A stretch of 6,125 nt of DNA. Origin: Saprospiraceae bacterium (lineage in GTDB: Bacteria > Bacteroidota > Bacteroidia > Chitinophagales > Saprospiraceae). Under the pieces are notes generated by a model. It searched no databases. It saw nothing but the letters and a program-made list of their open reading frames with translations, and was not told the origin of the DNA. The translations under genes were made by a program, and so were the position numbers. The stretch is taken from NCBI GenBank assembly GCA_015494245.1, contig WGBN01000009.1:1-6125 (forward strand). The letters run 5' to 3'. This document shows positions 1 to 6,059 of the stretch, one piece after another; position 1 is the stretch's first letter; the number at the start of each line of letters is the position of its first letter.

Positions 1-1596
1 GCTCCACATTATAATAGCCTTCCTAACATCATACCGCGCATCCTCCGCCGAAGCAGGCTTATCCACCTTCAGCACATCCGGATGCTCCTCGGTGAAAAAT
101 CCCAGTCCTGTTTCGTGGCCGGACAGGAGGAAGTCGTTGAGTATGATGTGATAGACGTGATCGGGTTCTAAGGGTTGCCCTTTGATGAGCCAGCCGCCCG
201 GGCCCGGTTGGATGTCGTGCCACTGGAGGTAGCCGCCGGTGCCTTTGTTTTCCAGGCCGATGTCGAGGACTTTTTTCAGCAGGCTGCCGCGAATGTCAAC
301 TTCCCACAATTGCCCGCCGAAGGGCAGCACGCGAAACCAGTCTATGGCGAGGATATCGCCCTGGAGTTGATCGTCTATGCGCACTCCCCCACTGTTGAAA
401 ATCGCTCCATCCACCGGCTTTTTGGCGGCATTTGCCATGGCGGCGGTAATGAAGGCCCCGAGATTGGTCTGTCCATTGCGGATGGAGGATTCGCGCCCGT
501 CCAAGGGCACATCCGTGTGATAGACCACAGCATAAGGATCATCTACGACCTGACCGATGATTTCATCCTGAATGCGCTGCCACTTGTCCACAACGCCTTT
601 GACAACAGGGTCATCGGGAATGGCATCGGTAATGGGCACCAACTCAGAGCGAACGGAGACTTCCCCCGTATGGGTGTTGATCTTCATGCGATGCACATAC
701 GCTGTTTTTGCGTTGGCATCGGCCTTGGCAACGATGACAGAACCGACGGTATCAATGCTGTTGTCGTGATCGTGCCCGCCCATGAGCAGGGGCACCTGAG
801 GCAGCATGCCGGCCAGTTTGAGGTCTTGCACCAGCTCCAGATGCGTAAGGCCGACGACCACATTGGCCACCGGCTCCAATTTGGCGACAGCCTCCTGAGC
901 AGACTGGAAGGGGTCCAAATAATACACCCAATCTTTGGGATTCGAGTTGATGGTTACGCCAAACAGGCCGATGTTGGCAGTGGTGCCATCGGCATCCTTG
1001 ACTTCCCAGATGAAGGCTGTGGGAAGTTGACGCTTCTCCCCTCCCACTTCCTTGTAAAAAGGCTCGGGCTTGCCATGGACCATGTGGCGTACATTCGTAG
1101 CTACCCACAAAAAGCCGCTCTCGTTAAGGCGTGCCTGCAATTCCTCTTCTTTGAGGTCAAATTCGTGATTTCCGAAAGTGGCTACCTGCAGACCTGCAAC
1201 ATTCAGCGCTTCCACCATCTGGCGTCCCTTGATGCGACTGCCCTGATATTTGAGCGTACCCAGCAGCGACGGACTCAGAAAATCTCCGGAAAGCACAAAG
1301 AGCGTGTTGGGATTTTCTTCCTTGAGTTGTTGGTAAAGCGTAGCAACGCGGGCCAGTCCGCCCACTTTGCCGCCCTGCAAAGGGGCTATCTCATACACAT
1401 CATTGATCTGCAAAAAGATGACCTCGATGATGCCGTCATTTTCAGCCGTATTTTCGACTTTGGCAGGCTCTTCAGCTGCCGGCGGTGCAGGAGGTTGAGG
1501 TGTAGTCTCGGTAGTTTTTTGACCGGTCTTGGGTGTGCAGGTCCAAAAGATGAGACTCAGGGCCAGAAAAAAAGACAATCGCTTGAGTGTTTGCAT
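1..1596 (-). CDS. 5'-nucleotidase/2',3'-cyclic phosphodiesterase-family lipoprotein, 3' end beyond the left edge
   Basis: This reading frame starts at the ATG whose complement is at 1594-1596 and stays open for 532 codons to the left edge, so the C-terminus is missing. The protein begins MQTLKRLSFFLALSLIFWTC, a lipoprotein-type signal peptide with a loose lipobox and Cys20 as the likely lipidated residue. A Pro/Glu/Thr-rich linker follows (about 21-55). The calcineurin-like metallophosphatase domain spans about 57-290. It shows LQINDVYEI (64-70 region, Asp66), SGDFLSPS (Asp105), FGNHEFD (Asn143-His144), GLTHLEL (His252) and GGHDHD (His275/His277). The 5'-nucleotidase C-terminal, substrate-binding domain spans about 345-510, with NGQTNLGAFI, FNSGGVRID and DWFRVLPFGG. 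In UshA the first motif is Asp-x-His; here it is Asp-Val-Tyr, as in the 'NDVYEI' branch of the family. It probably hydrolyses nucleotides or related phosphoesters outside the cytoplasm; the exact substrate cannot be read from sequence. There is no Shine-Dalgarno sequence. Only a few tens of residues are probably missing. Confidence 0.93.
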   Translation of the reverse strand, partial: MQTLKRLSFFLALSLIFWTCTPKTGQKTTETTPQPPAPPAAEEPAKVENTAENDGIIEVIFLQINDVYEIAPLQGGKVGGLARVATLYQQLKEENPNTLFVLSGDFLSPSLLGTLKYQGSRIKGRQMVEALNVAGLQVATFGNHEFDLKEEELQARLNESGFLWVATNVRHMVHGKPEPFYKEVGGEKRQLPTAFIWEVKDADGTTANIGLFGVTINSNPKDWVYYLDPFQSAQEAVAKLEPVANVVVGLTHLELVQDLKLAGMLPQVPLLMGGHDHDNSIDTVGSVIVAKADANAKTAYVHRMKINTHTGEVSVRSELVPITDAIPDDPVVKGVVDKWQRIQDEIIGQVVDDPYAVVYHTDVPLDGRESSIRNGQTNLGAFITAAMANAAKKPVDGAIFNSGGVRIDDQLQGDILAIDWFRVLPFGGQLWEVDIRGSLLKKVLDIGLENKGTGGYLQWHDIQPGPGGWLIKGQPLEPDHVYHIILNDFLLSGHETGLGFFTEEHPDVLKVDKPASAEDARYDVRKAIIMWS

Positions 1597-1636
1597 GCTT
1601 TGGTGATTTTTTGGGTGTTTTGAACAGCTTGGCAGG

Positions 1637-1644
1637 CAAAGGTA
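1637..1644 (-). promoter_or_regulatory. Candidate Bacteroidota -7 promoter element for the nucleotidase gene
   Basis: The minus strand reads TACCTTTG, an exact match to the TAnnTTTG -7 consensus of Bacteroidota primary sigma factors. It lies 40 bp upstream of the ATG, which would give a leader of about 30-35 nt. I see no TTTG/TTG -33 element at the usual spacing of about 19-21 bp, so the call rests on the -7 element and its position. Confidence 0.55.
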
Positions 1645-1658
1645 CGGACTTTTTTTTC

Positions 1659-1666
1659 TACTTTTG
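1659..1666 (+). promoter_or_regulatory. Candidate Bacteroidota -7 promoter element for the aacS operon
   Basis: The sequence TACTTTTG matches the TAnnTTTG consensus exactly and ends 31 bp before the aacS ATG, predicting a leader of about 25 nt. The nearest upstream TTGG (1629-1632) is spaced too far away to be a standard -33 box. The element lies 14 bp from the oppositely oriented one, with an eight-T run between them, so the two genes probably share a divergent promoter region. Confidence 0.55.
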
Positions 1667-1697
1667 AGCCCGACTACAAGACCAAACCACCAAAACC

Positions 1698-3674
1698 ATG
1701 TCAAACACTCCTCCTGTCCTCTGGCGGCCATCAAAAGCTTTTGCAGAAGGCTCTCGCCTAAAGCACTACATGAATTACCTGCAAGAAACACGAGGGCTGA
1801 CTTTTGAAAATTACCAGGCCCTTTGGAAGTGGTCTGTAGAAGAACTCGCGGAATTCTGGGAAAGCCTGTGGATGTACTTTGAGGTCATTGAACACGCCCC
1901 TTACGAACGCGTCATCCAGGGCGAGGGCATGCCTTTTTACCGCTGGTTTGAGGGAGCGAAGATCAACTATGCAGAACACCTGTTTCGCTATGCTCAGGAC
2001 GACAGGCCGGCCATTGTCTTTAAGTCAGAGCGCCACGATTTGGTGGAGATCAGTTGGGCGGAATTGCGCGGGCAGGTGGCCATGATACAGCAGTATCTGC
2101 GGGATCTGGGCCTGAAGCCGGGCGATCGCGTGGCGGCCTTTTTGCCCAATATTCCGGAAGCTACCATTGCCTTTATCGCCGCGGCTTCCATGGGCGTGGT
2201 CTGGTCCTCCTGCTCACCTGATTTCGGCACCAACAGCGTTTTAGATCGCTTTCGCCAAATAGAACCCCGCGTCTTGTTCGCTGTGGACGGCTACACCTAC
2301 AACGGCAAGCCCTATGACAAACGCGAAGAAGTGAAGCGCCTCAAAGAGTCCATGCCCTCGGTGGAGAAAGTCGTGCTCATCCCCTTTCTGAATGCCCAGG
2401 CCGATTTCAGCGAGATTCCGGATGTCATCCTCTGGAACCACCTTTACCGCGGAGACACTCCTCCCCTGCGCTTTGAGCCCCTGCCCTTTGCACATCCCAT
2501 CTGGGTGCTGTACTCTTCCGGCACGACGGGCTTGCCCAAGGCCATCACCCACTCGCATGGCGGCGTGCTGATGGAGCATCTCAAGTACCTCGCTTTTCAC
2601 AACGACGTACACGAGGGCGAGCGCTTTTTCTGGTATTCCACCACGGGATGGATGATGTGGAACTTCGTACAGGCCTCCCTGCTCGTGGGAGCCACCATCG
2701 TTTTGTACGAGGGCAGTCCGGCTTACCCCGATCTCAACGCCCTATGGGCATTTGCCGAAAGGGCAAAAATCAATCACTTTGGCACCAGCGCACCCTTTAT
2801 CGTTGCCTGCATGAAAAAGGGCCTGAGCCCCAAAGAAAAATACGACTTCAGTCAACTGCGCTCGGTCAGCTCGACAGGTGCTCCCCTGCCGCCGGAGGGC
2901 TTTGACTGGGTTTATGAACAGGTGAAAGACGACGTCTGGCTGTGCTCCATGAGCGGCGGCACGGATGTGTGCACGGCCTTCGTGGGTGGCTGCCCGCTGG
3001 AGCCTCTGTATGAGGGAGAAATTCAGTGCCGTGCCCTCGGCGCCTCTGTAGAGGCTTGGGACGAGGAAGGCCGCTCCCTGATCGAAGAGGTGGGCGAAAT
3101 GGTCATCACCCGCCCCATGCCGTCCATGCCGGTTTTCTTCTGGAACGACCCCGATAACAAGCGTTATCTCAGCAGCTATTTTGAGAAGTACCCGGGCGTC
3201 TGGCGTCATGGGGATTGGATTAAAATCACGGAGCGCGGCAGCCTCATCATCTATGGCCGCTCCGATGCCACCCTCAACCGCCAGGGCGTGCGCATAGGTA
3301 CGGCTGAAATTTATCGGGCCGTGGATAAGGTGCGCGGCATAGAGGACAGTCTCATCGTCAATCTGGAACTGCCCGACGGCAGCCACTACATGCCTCTTTT
3401 CGTCAAATTGGAGGAAGGCGTGCACCTCGATGAAGCCTTGAAAAAGCGCATCAAAACCCAACTGCGCAGCGATTACTCGCCCCGCCACGTGCCCGATGAA
3501 ATCATTGAAGTGCCGGAGATTCCCTATACCATCAGCGGCAAGAAGTTGGAGGCACCGGTGAAAAAGATTTTGATGGGTATGGACGCGGGCAAAGCAGCCA
3601 GTAAAGACAGTCTGAAGAACCCTTCGGCTCTGGATTTTTTCATTGCATTTAGAAGCCGCAAACTGCATGGGTAA
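1698..3674 (+). CDS. aacS: Acetoacetyl-CoA synthetase (acetoacetate-CoA ligase)
   Basis: This 658-residue member of the ANL (acyl-CoA synthetase) superfamily is full length for the family. It activates acetoacetate with ATP to acetoacetyl-AMP and transfers it to CoA, feeding acetoacetate into acetyl-CoA or lipid metabolism in the cytosol. The N-terminus (VLWRPS, then the ACAS_N-like segment about 40-97 with FEGAKINYAEHLF) is typical of acetoacetyl-CoA and acetyl-CoA synthetases. Core motifs are YSSGTTGLPK (272-281, P-loop-like ATP binding), STTGWMMWN (314-322), GGTDV (420-424), GDWIKI (505-510) and YGRSDATLNRQGVRIG (519-534, hinge and adenylate binding). The C-terminal ISGKKLE (612-618) carries the probable catalytic Lys615. 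NRQGVRIG, GTDVCTAFVGG and the NPSALDFF tail favour acetoacetyl- over acetyl-CoA synthetase. The ATG at 1698 gives the expected N-terminus. There is no Shine-Dalgarno sequence; the leader is A/C-rich. The stop codon lies inside the start region of the next gene. Confidence 0.95.
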   Translation: MSNTPPVLWRPSKAFAEGSRLKHYMNYLQETRGLTFENYQALWKWSVEELAEFWESLWMYFEVIEHAPYERVIQGEGMPFYRWFEGAKINYAEHLFRYAQDDRPAIVFKSERHDLVEISWAELRGQVAMIQQYLRDLGLKPGDRVAAFLPNIPEATIAFIAAASMGVVWSSCSPDFGTNSVLDRFRQIEPRVLFAVDGYTYNGKPYDKREEVKRLKESMPSVEKVVLIPFLNAQADFSEIPDVILWNHLYRGDTPPLRFEPLPFAHPIWVLYSSGTTGLPKAITHSHGGVLMEHLKYLAFHNDVHEGERFFWYSTTGWMMWNFVQASLLVGATIVLYEGSPAYPDLNALWAFAERAKINHFGTSAPFIVACMKKGLSPKEKYDFSQLRSVSSTGAPLPPEGFDWVYEQVKDDVWLCSMSGGTDVCTAFVGGCPLEPLYEGEIQCRALGASVEAWDEEGRSLIEEVGEMVITRPMPSMPVFFWNDPDNKRYLSSYFEKYPGVWRHGDWIKITERGSLIIYGRSDATLNRQGVRIGTAEIYRAVDKVRGIEDSLIVNLELPDGSHYMPLFVKLEEGVHLDEALKKRIKTQLRSDYSPRHVPDEIIEVPEIPYTISGKKLEAPVKKILMGMDAGKAASKDSLKNPSALDFFIAFRSRKLHG

Positions 3675-4782
3675 AATAGCGCATCTGACCAGCTTGCACC
3701 CGACCCGCGATCCGCGCATCTACGAAAAGGAATGCCGTTCTCTGGCCCTGGCAGGCCATGAAGTGCATCTCGTCGTGCCTCAGGCAGGCTCAGAGCTTAC
3801 CGAAGAAGGCATTCAGCTGCACGGCCTGGGATTGCCCGCCGGCAGCCGGATGAAGCGCCTGCGGGCTGCCTGGTCGAAGGTCTATCGGAAAGCCGTCGAA
3901 ATAGATGCCGATTTGTATCACATCCACGATCCCGAGTTGCTGCCCGTAGCTTTGCGCCTGAAGCGGCGGGGGAAAAGGGTGATCTATGATGCCCACGAAG
4001 ACCTGCCCCGCCAATTGCGCAGCAAGAGCTGGTTGCCCGCCGGTTTGCGCCCCTTACTCGCTTTTGCCATAGAGCGCGTGGAAAACTTTTTTGCATCCCG
4101 CCTCGATGCCATAGTCTCCCCTACTCCCCATTTGCAGCAACGATTTGCCGGCATCGGCAAACGCAGCGTACAGGTCGCCAACTTTACCCGTATGGAGCAA
4201 TTCGATGGCCCCTCCTCTACCCCGCCCATACAGGCAGGCGAAAGACCGGAAAAACTGATTTACGTTGGCACACTGTTGAAAGTCAGAGGCGTGGCAGAAA
4301 TGGTACGGGCTGCTGCCCGGGCGGGCATTCCCCTGCATCTGGCCGGCAATTGGCACGACCCAGAGTACGAAGCGCATTGCCGGAGTTTGCCGGAATGGGA
4401 AAATGTGGAATTTCACGGCTACATAGGCCCCGAAAAAAAACGGGAGCTGCTCAACGACAGCCGCATCGGCCTGGTGCTTTTGCACCCCATTGAAAACTAC
4501 TTGCTGGCCTGGCCCGTTAAATTGTTTGAGTACATGGCGGCAGGCCTGCCCGTCATAACCTCCGATTTTCCCCTGTGGCGGGAAATCGTCGAAGGCGCCG
4601 GCTGTGGCATTTGTGTAAATCCCCTTGATGAACGACAAATCGTCGAGGCCATACAACGCCTGATGAACGAACCTGCACTTTGCACCGAAATGGGCGAACG
4701 CGGCCGCAAAGCCGCCCGCGAAAAATACAACTGGGAGAGTCAGAAAAAGAATTTGCTACAGCTTTATGAAGAACTCCTTTGA
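3667..4782 (+). CDS. GT4-family glycosyltransferase (GT-B fold)
   Basis: This encodes a 371-residue retaining-type glycosyltransferase that probably transfers a sugar from a nucleotide donor to a growing surface glycan or lipid-linked acceptor at the cytoplasmic face. I chose the ATG at 3667 over an in-frame ATG at 3643 because MGKIAHLTSLHPTRDPRIY is the normal first strand of this family; the earlier start adds eight residues of no family resemblance. N-terminal domain marks are YHIHDPELLP (84-93) and IYDAHEDLP (106-114), typical of a GT4 subgroup common in Bacteroidota. The C-terminal GT-B domain begins near YVGTLLKVRG (199-208). It carries the donor-binding segment KLFEYMAAGLPVI (285-297) with Glu288, then SDFPLWREIV and CGICVNP (313-319). 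No membrane segment or signal peptide is visible. The gene overlaps aacS by 8 bp (ATGGGTAA) and the next gene by 17 bp. Sugar donor and acceptor are not predictable. Confidence 0.9.
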   Translation: MGKIAHLTSLHPTRDPRIYEKECRSLALAGHEVHLVVPQAGSELTEEGIQLHGLGLPAGSRMKRLRAAWSKVYRKAVEIDADLYHIHDPELLPVALRLKRRGKRVIYDAHEDLPRQLRSKSWLPAGLRPLLAFAIERVENFFASRLDAIVSPTPHLQQRFAGIGKRSVQVANFTRMEQFDGPSSTPPIQAGERPEKLIYVGTLLKVRGVAEMVRAAARAGIPLHLAGNWHDPEYEAHCRSLPEWENVEFHGYIGPEKKRELLNDSRIGLVLLHPIENYLLAWPVKLFEYMAAGLPVITSDFPLWREIVEGAGCGICVNPLDERQIVEAIQRLMNEPALCTEMGERGRKAAREKYNWESQKKNLLQLYEELL

Positions 4783-5812
4783 AAAACCGGACTTATTGGT
4801 AAGCGTGATCGTCCCCTGCAGGAACGAAGTCGCTTTTTTGCCGGACTTTCTGGAGGATTTACTGCATCAAACCCTGCCTCTTGACCGTTTTGAGGTCATC
4901 GTCTTAGATGGCATGAGTGATGATGGCAGCCGAGAAGTTCTTCAGGCCTACAGCAAGCGCTTCCCCTATTTTCAGGTGGTTGACAACCCCGCCCGTTACG
5001 TACCCCAAGCGCTCAACAAAGGTATTTCAATGGCCCGGGCGCCCTACATCGCTCGTTTGGATGTACACGCCTCCTACCCTCCCGATTACCTGAAAAAGCT
5101 CCTGTACTGGCAGCAGCAGACCGGAGCCGACAATATCGGTGGCCTGTGCCGAACCCTGCCGCGCAGTCAAAGCCCCAGGGCCAGGGCTATTGCAACAGCG
5201 CTCTCTCATCCCCTCGGTGTGGGCAATTCGGATTTCCGCACGGGAAGTGATGAAGTCCGGGAAGTGGATACCGTTCCTTTTGGCTTTTTCCCGCGCAGCA
5301 CTTTTGAGCGCTACGGTTTGTTCGACGAGCGGCTGGTGCGGAATCAGGACATTGAGTTCAACAAGCGAATTCTGAGAAATGGCGGCCGCATTTTGCTCGT
5401 ACCCGAAGTACACAGCGCGTATTTTGCCAGAGACCGTCTGAGCACGCTTTGGCAGAATATGTTCAGCACCGGAGAATGGGTCGTACGGGCTGTTCGTCTG
5501 ACGGGGCACTGGAGTGCGCTTTCGCTCAGGCATTTTGTTCCTGCTTTGTTTGTGCTATACCTTTTCACGCTGCCCATGGCCATTTTTTGGGGCCTTACGG
5601 CAAATCCCGTTGCGGGCATAGCGCCCTCTGTCCTAAGCCTGATGTACGCCTTGCCGGCAGTGCTCTATGTATTGCTCATAGCCGTTGTCTCGCTCAAGCT
5701 GGCCATCGTCCAAAGGGATTGGAGGCTGGTGTTTTACCTGCCGCTCGTATTTTTCAGCATGCACCTCGCTTATGGACTGGGGAGCTGGAAGGCTGTTTTG
5801 AAGCTAAGCTGA
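4766..5812 (+). CDS. ExoA-like GT2-family glycosyltransferase with C-terminal membrane helices
   Basis: This 348-residue protein has an N-terminal GT-A (GT2) domain and hydrophobic C-terminal helices. The GT-A domain shows VSVIVPCRNE (12-21), VIVLDGMSDDGS (44-55), and IARLDVHASYP (95-105), where Asp99-x-His101 takes the place of the usual DxD metal-binding motif. GVGNSDFR (151-158), VDTVPFGFF (167-175) and RNQDIEFN (192-199) follow, Asp195 being the likely catalytic base. This order of motifs is characteristic of the family of ExoA, a succinoglycan glucosyltransferase. Hydrophobic segments lie at about 256-277, 286-312 and 320-338, placing the enzyme at the inner membrane. By family it would be inverting and extend a lipid-linked glycan, probably in the same pathway as the GT4 enzyme it overlaps. 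The start at 4766 sits just before the first beta strand and the next Met is residue 50, so it is well supported. No Shine-Dalgarno sequence is visible; translation is probably coupled to the upstream gene. Confidence 0.92.
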   Translation: MKNSFEKPDLLVSVIVPCRNEVAFLPDFLEDLLHQTLPLDRFEVIVLDGMSDDGSREVLQAYSKRFPYFQVVDNPARYVPQALNKGISMARAPYIARLDVHASYPPDYLKKLLYWQQQTGADNIGGLCRTLPRSQSPRARAIATALSHPLGVGNSDFRTGSDEVREVDTVPFGFFPRSTFERYGLFDERLVRNQDIEFNKRILRNGGRILLVPEVHSAYFARDRLSTLWQNMFSTGEWVVRAVRLTGHWSALSLRHFVPALFVLYLFTLPMAIFWGLTANPVAGIAPSVLSLMYALPAVLYVLLIAVVSLKLAIVQRDWRLVFYLPLVFFSMHLAYGLGSWKAVLKLS

Positions 5813-5823
5813 AGAATGTTGAA

Positions 5824-5844
5824 TAACGATTAACGAACGCTGAT
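5824..5844. repeat. Short 7-bp-periodic tract (TAACGAT-like)
   Basis: Three consecutive heptamers read TAACGAT, TAACGAA and CGCTGAT, starting 12 bp after the GT2 stop codon. The unit is close to a rotation of the ACGATAA unit in the longer tract near the right edge, suggesting the same class of degenerate intergenic repeat. It is too short to be certain. Confidence 0.4.
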
Positions 5845-5852
5845 TTTAGAAG

Positions 5853-5879
5853 TTACCGGGAAGTTATATTTCCCGCTAA
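5853..5879 (+). terminator. Imperfect hairpin, candidate terminator of the aacS-GT operon
   Basis: The arms TTACCGGGAA and TTCCCGCTAA pair at nine of ten positions, with one C-C mismatch, around the 7-nt loop GTTATAT. The inner six pairs (CGGGAA/TTCCCG) are perfect. It begins 41 bp after the last stop codon, a sensible place for an operon end. No T run follows on the plus strand, so it is not a canonical intrinsic terminator. It could instead be an mRNA 3'-end stabilising hairpin or chance. Confidence 0.35.
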
Positions 5880-6008
5880 GACGCCAAAAGCTTCTTTCCC
5901 CTGCAACCCTTATTTCAGCAGCATAAAGCCCTTTCCTTTTCATCTCGAGGATTAAAGGCGCTAAGAGGTCAGTATTCAAGCATGGTTGGGGTGCGATACG
6001 AAAAAACA

Positions 6009-6059
6009 ACTAAACACTAAACCAACGATACACGATACACGATAAACGCTAAACCGATT
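6009..6059. repeat. Degenerate tandem heptamer tract
   Basis: The tract reads ACTAAAC twice, then CA, then ACGATAC twice, ACGATAA, ACGCTAA and ACCGATT. All units are seven bases and differ from their neighbours by a few positions. Exact pairs are 6009-6015/6016-6022 and 6025-6031/6032-6038. The last units overlap the presumed stop codon of the minus-strand gene at 6049-6051. No protein-coding or RNA function is evident. Confidence 0.7.

Larger units (their letters stand above)
5813..6048. other. Convergent intergenic region
   Basis: This gap of about 236 bp lies between the stop of the GT2 gene and the presumed stop of a minus-strand gene. I see no plausible coding region in it. It is more A-rich and repetitive than the flanking genes and holds two 7-bp-periodic tracts, an imperfect hairpin and two copies of CGCTAAG (5874-5880 and 5959-5965). 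The middle part (about 5892-6000) shows nothing else I can name. Confidence 0.75.

Noticed and set aside
175..1623. Long plus-strand open frame of 482 codons
   Set aside because: It is antisense to the nucleotidase gene, whose frame is open across the same stretch and contains all the expected metallophosphatase motifs in order. The plus-strand translation is rich in His/Gly/Arg and shows no recognisable domain.
3643..3666. Upstream ATG extending the GT4 protein by eight residues
   Set aside because: The family's first beta strand begins directly at the ATG at 3667, and the extra residues only increase the overlap with aacS.
2742..3719. Minus-strand open frame of 325 codons inside aacS
   Set aside because: It lies wholly opposite conserved aacS motifs and the start of the GT4 gene. 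Its translation has no domain character, and such shadow frames are expected in GC-biased coding DNA.
4054..4656. Minus-strand open frame of 200 codons inside the GT4 gene
   Set aside because: It is antisense to an intact glycosyltransferase and has no motif or promoter support.
5932..5965. Second hairpin pairing CCTTT with AAAGG
   Set aside because: The arms are only about five bases with a loop of over 15, which is within chance expectation.
6009..6059. CRISPR array
   Set aside because: The units are 7 bases long, degenerate and contiguous, with no spacers of 25-40 bases and no cas genes nearby.
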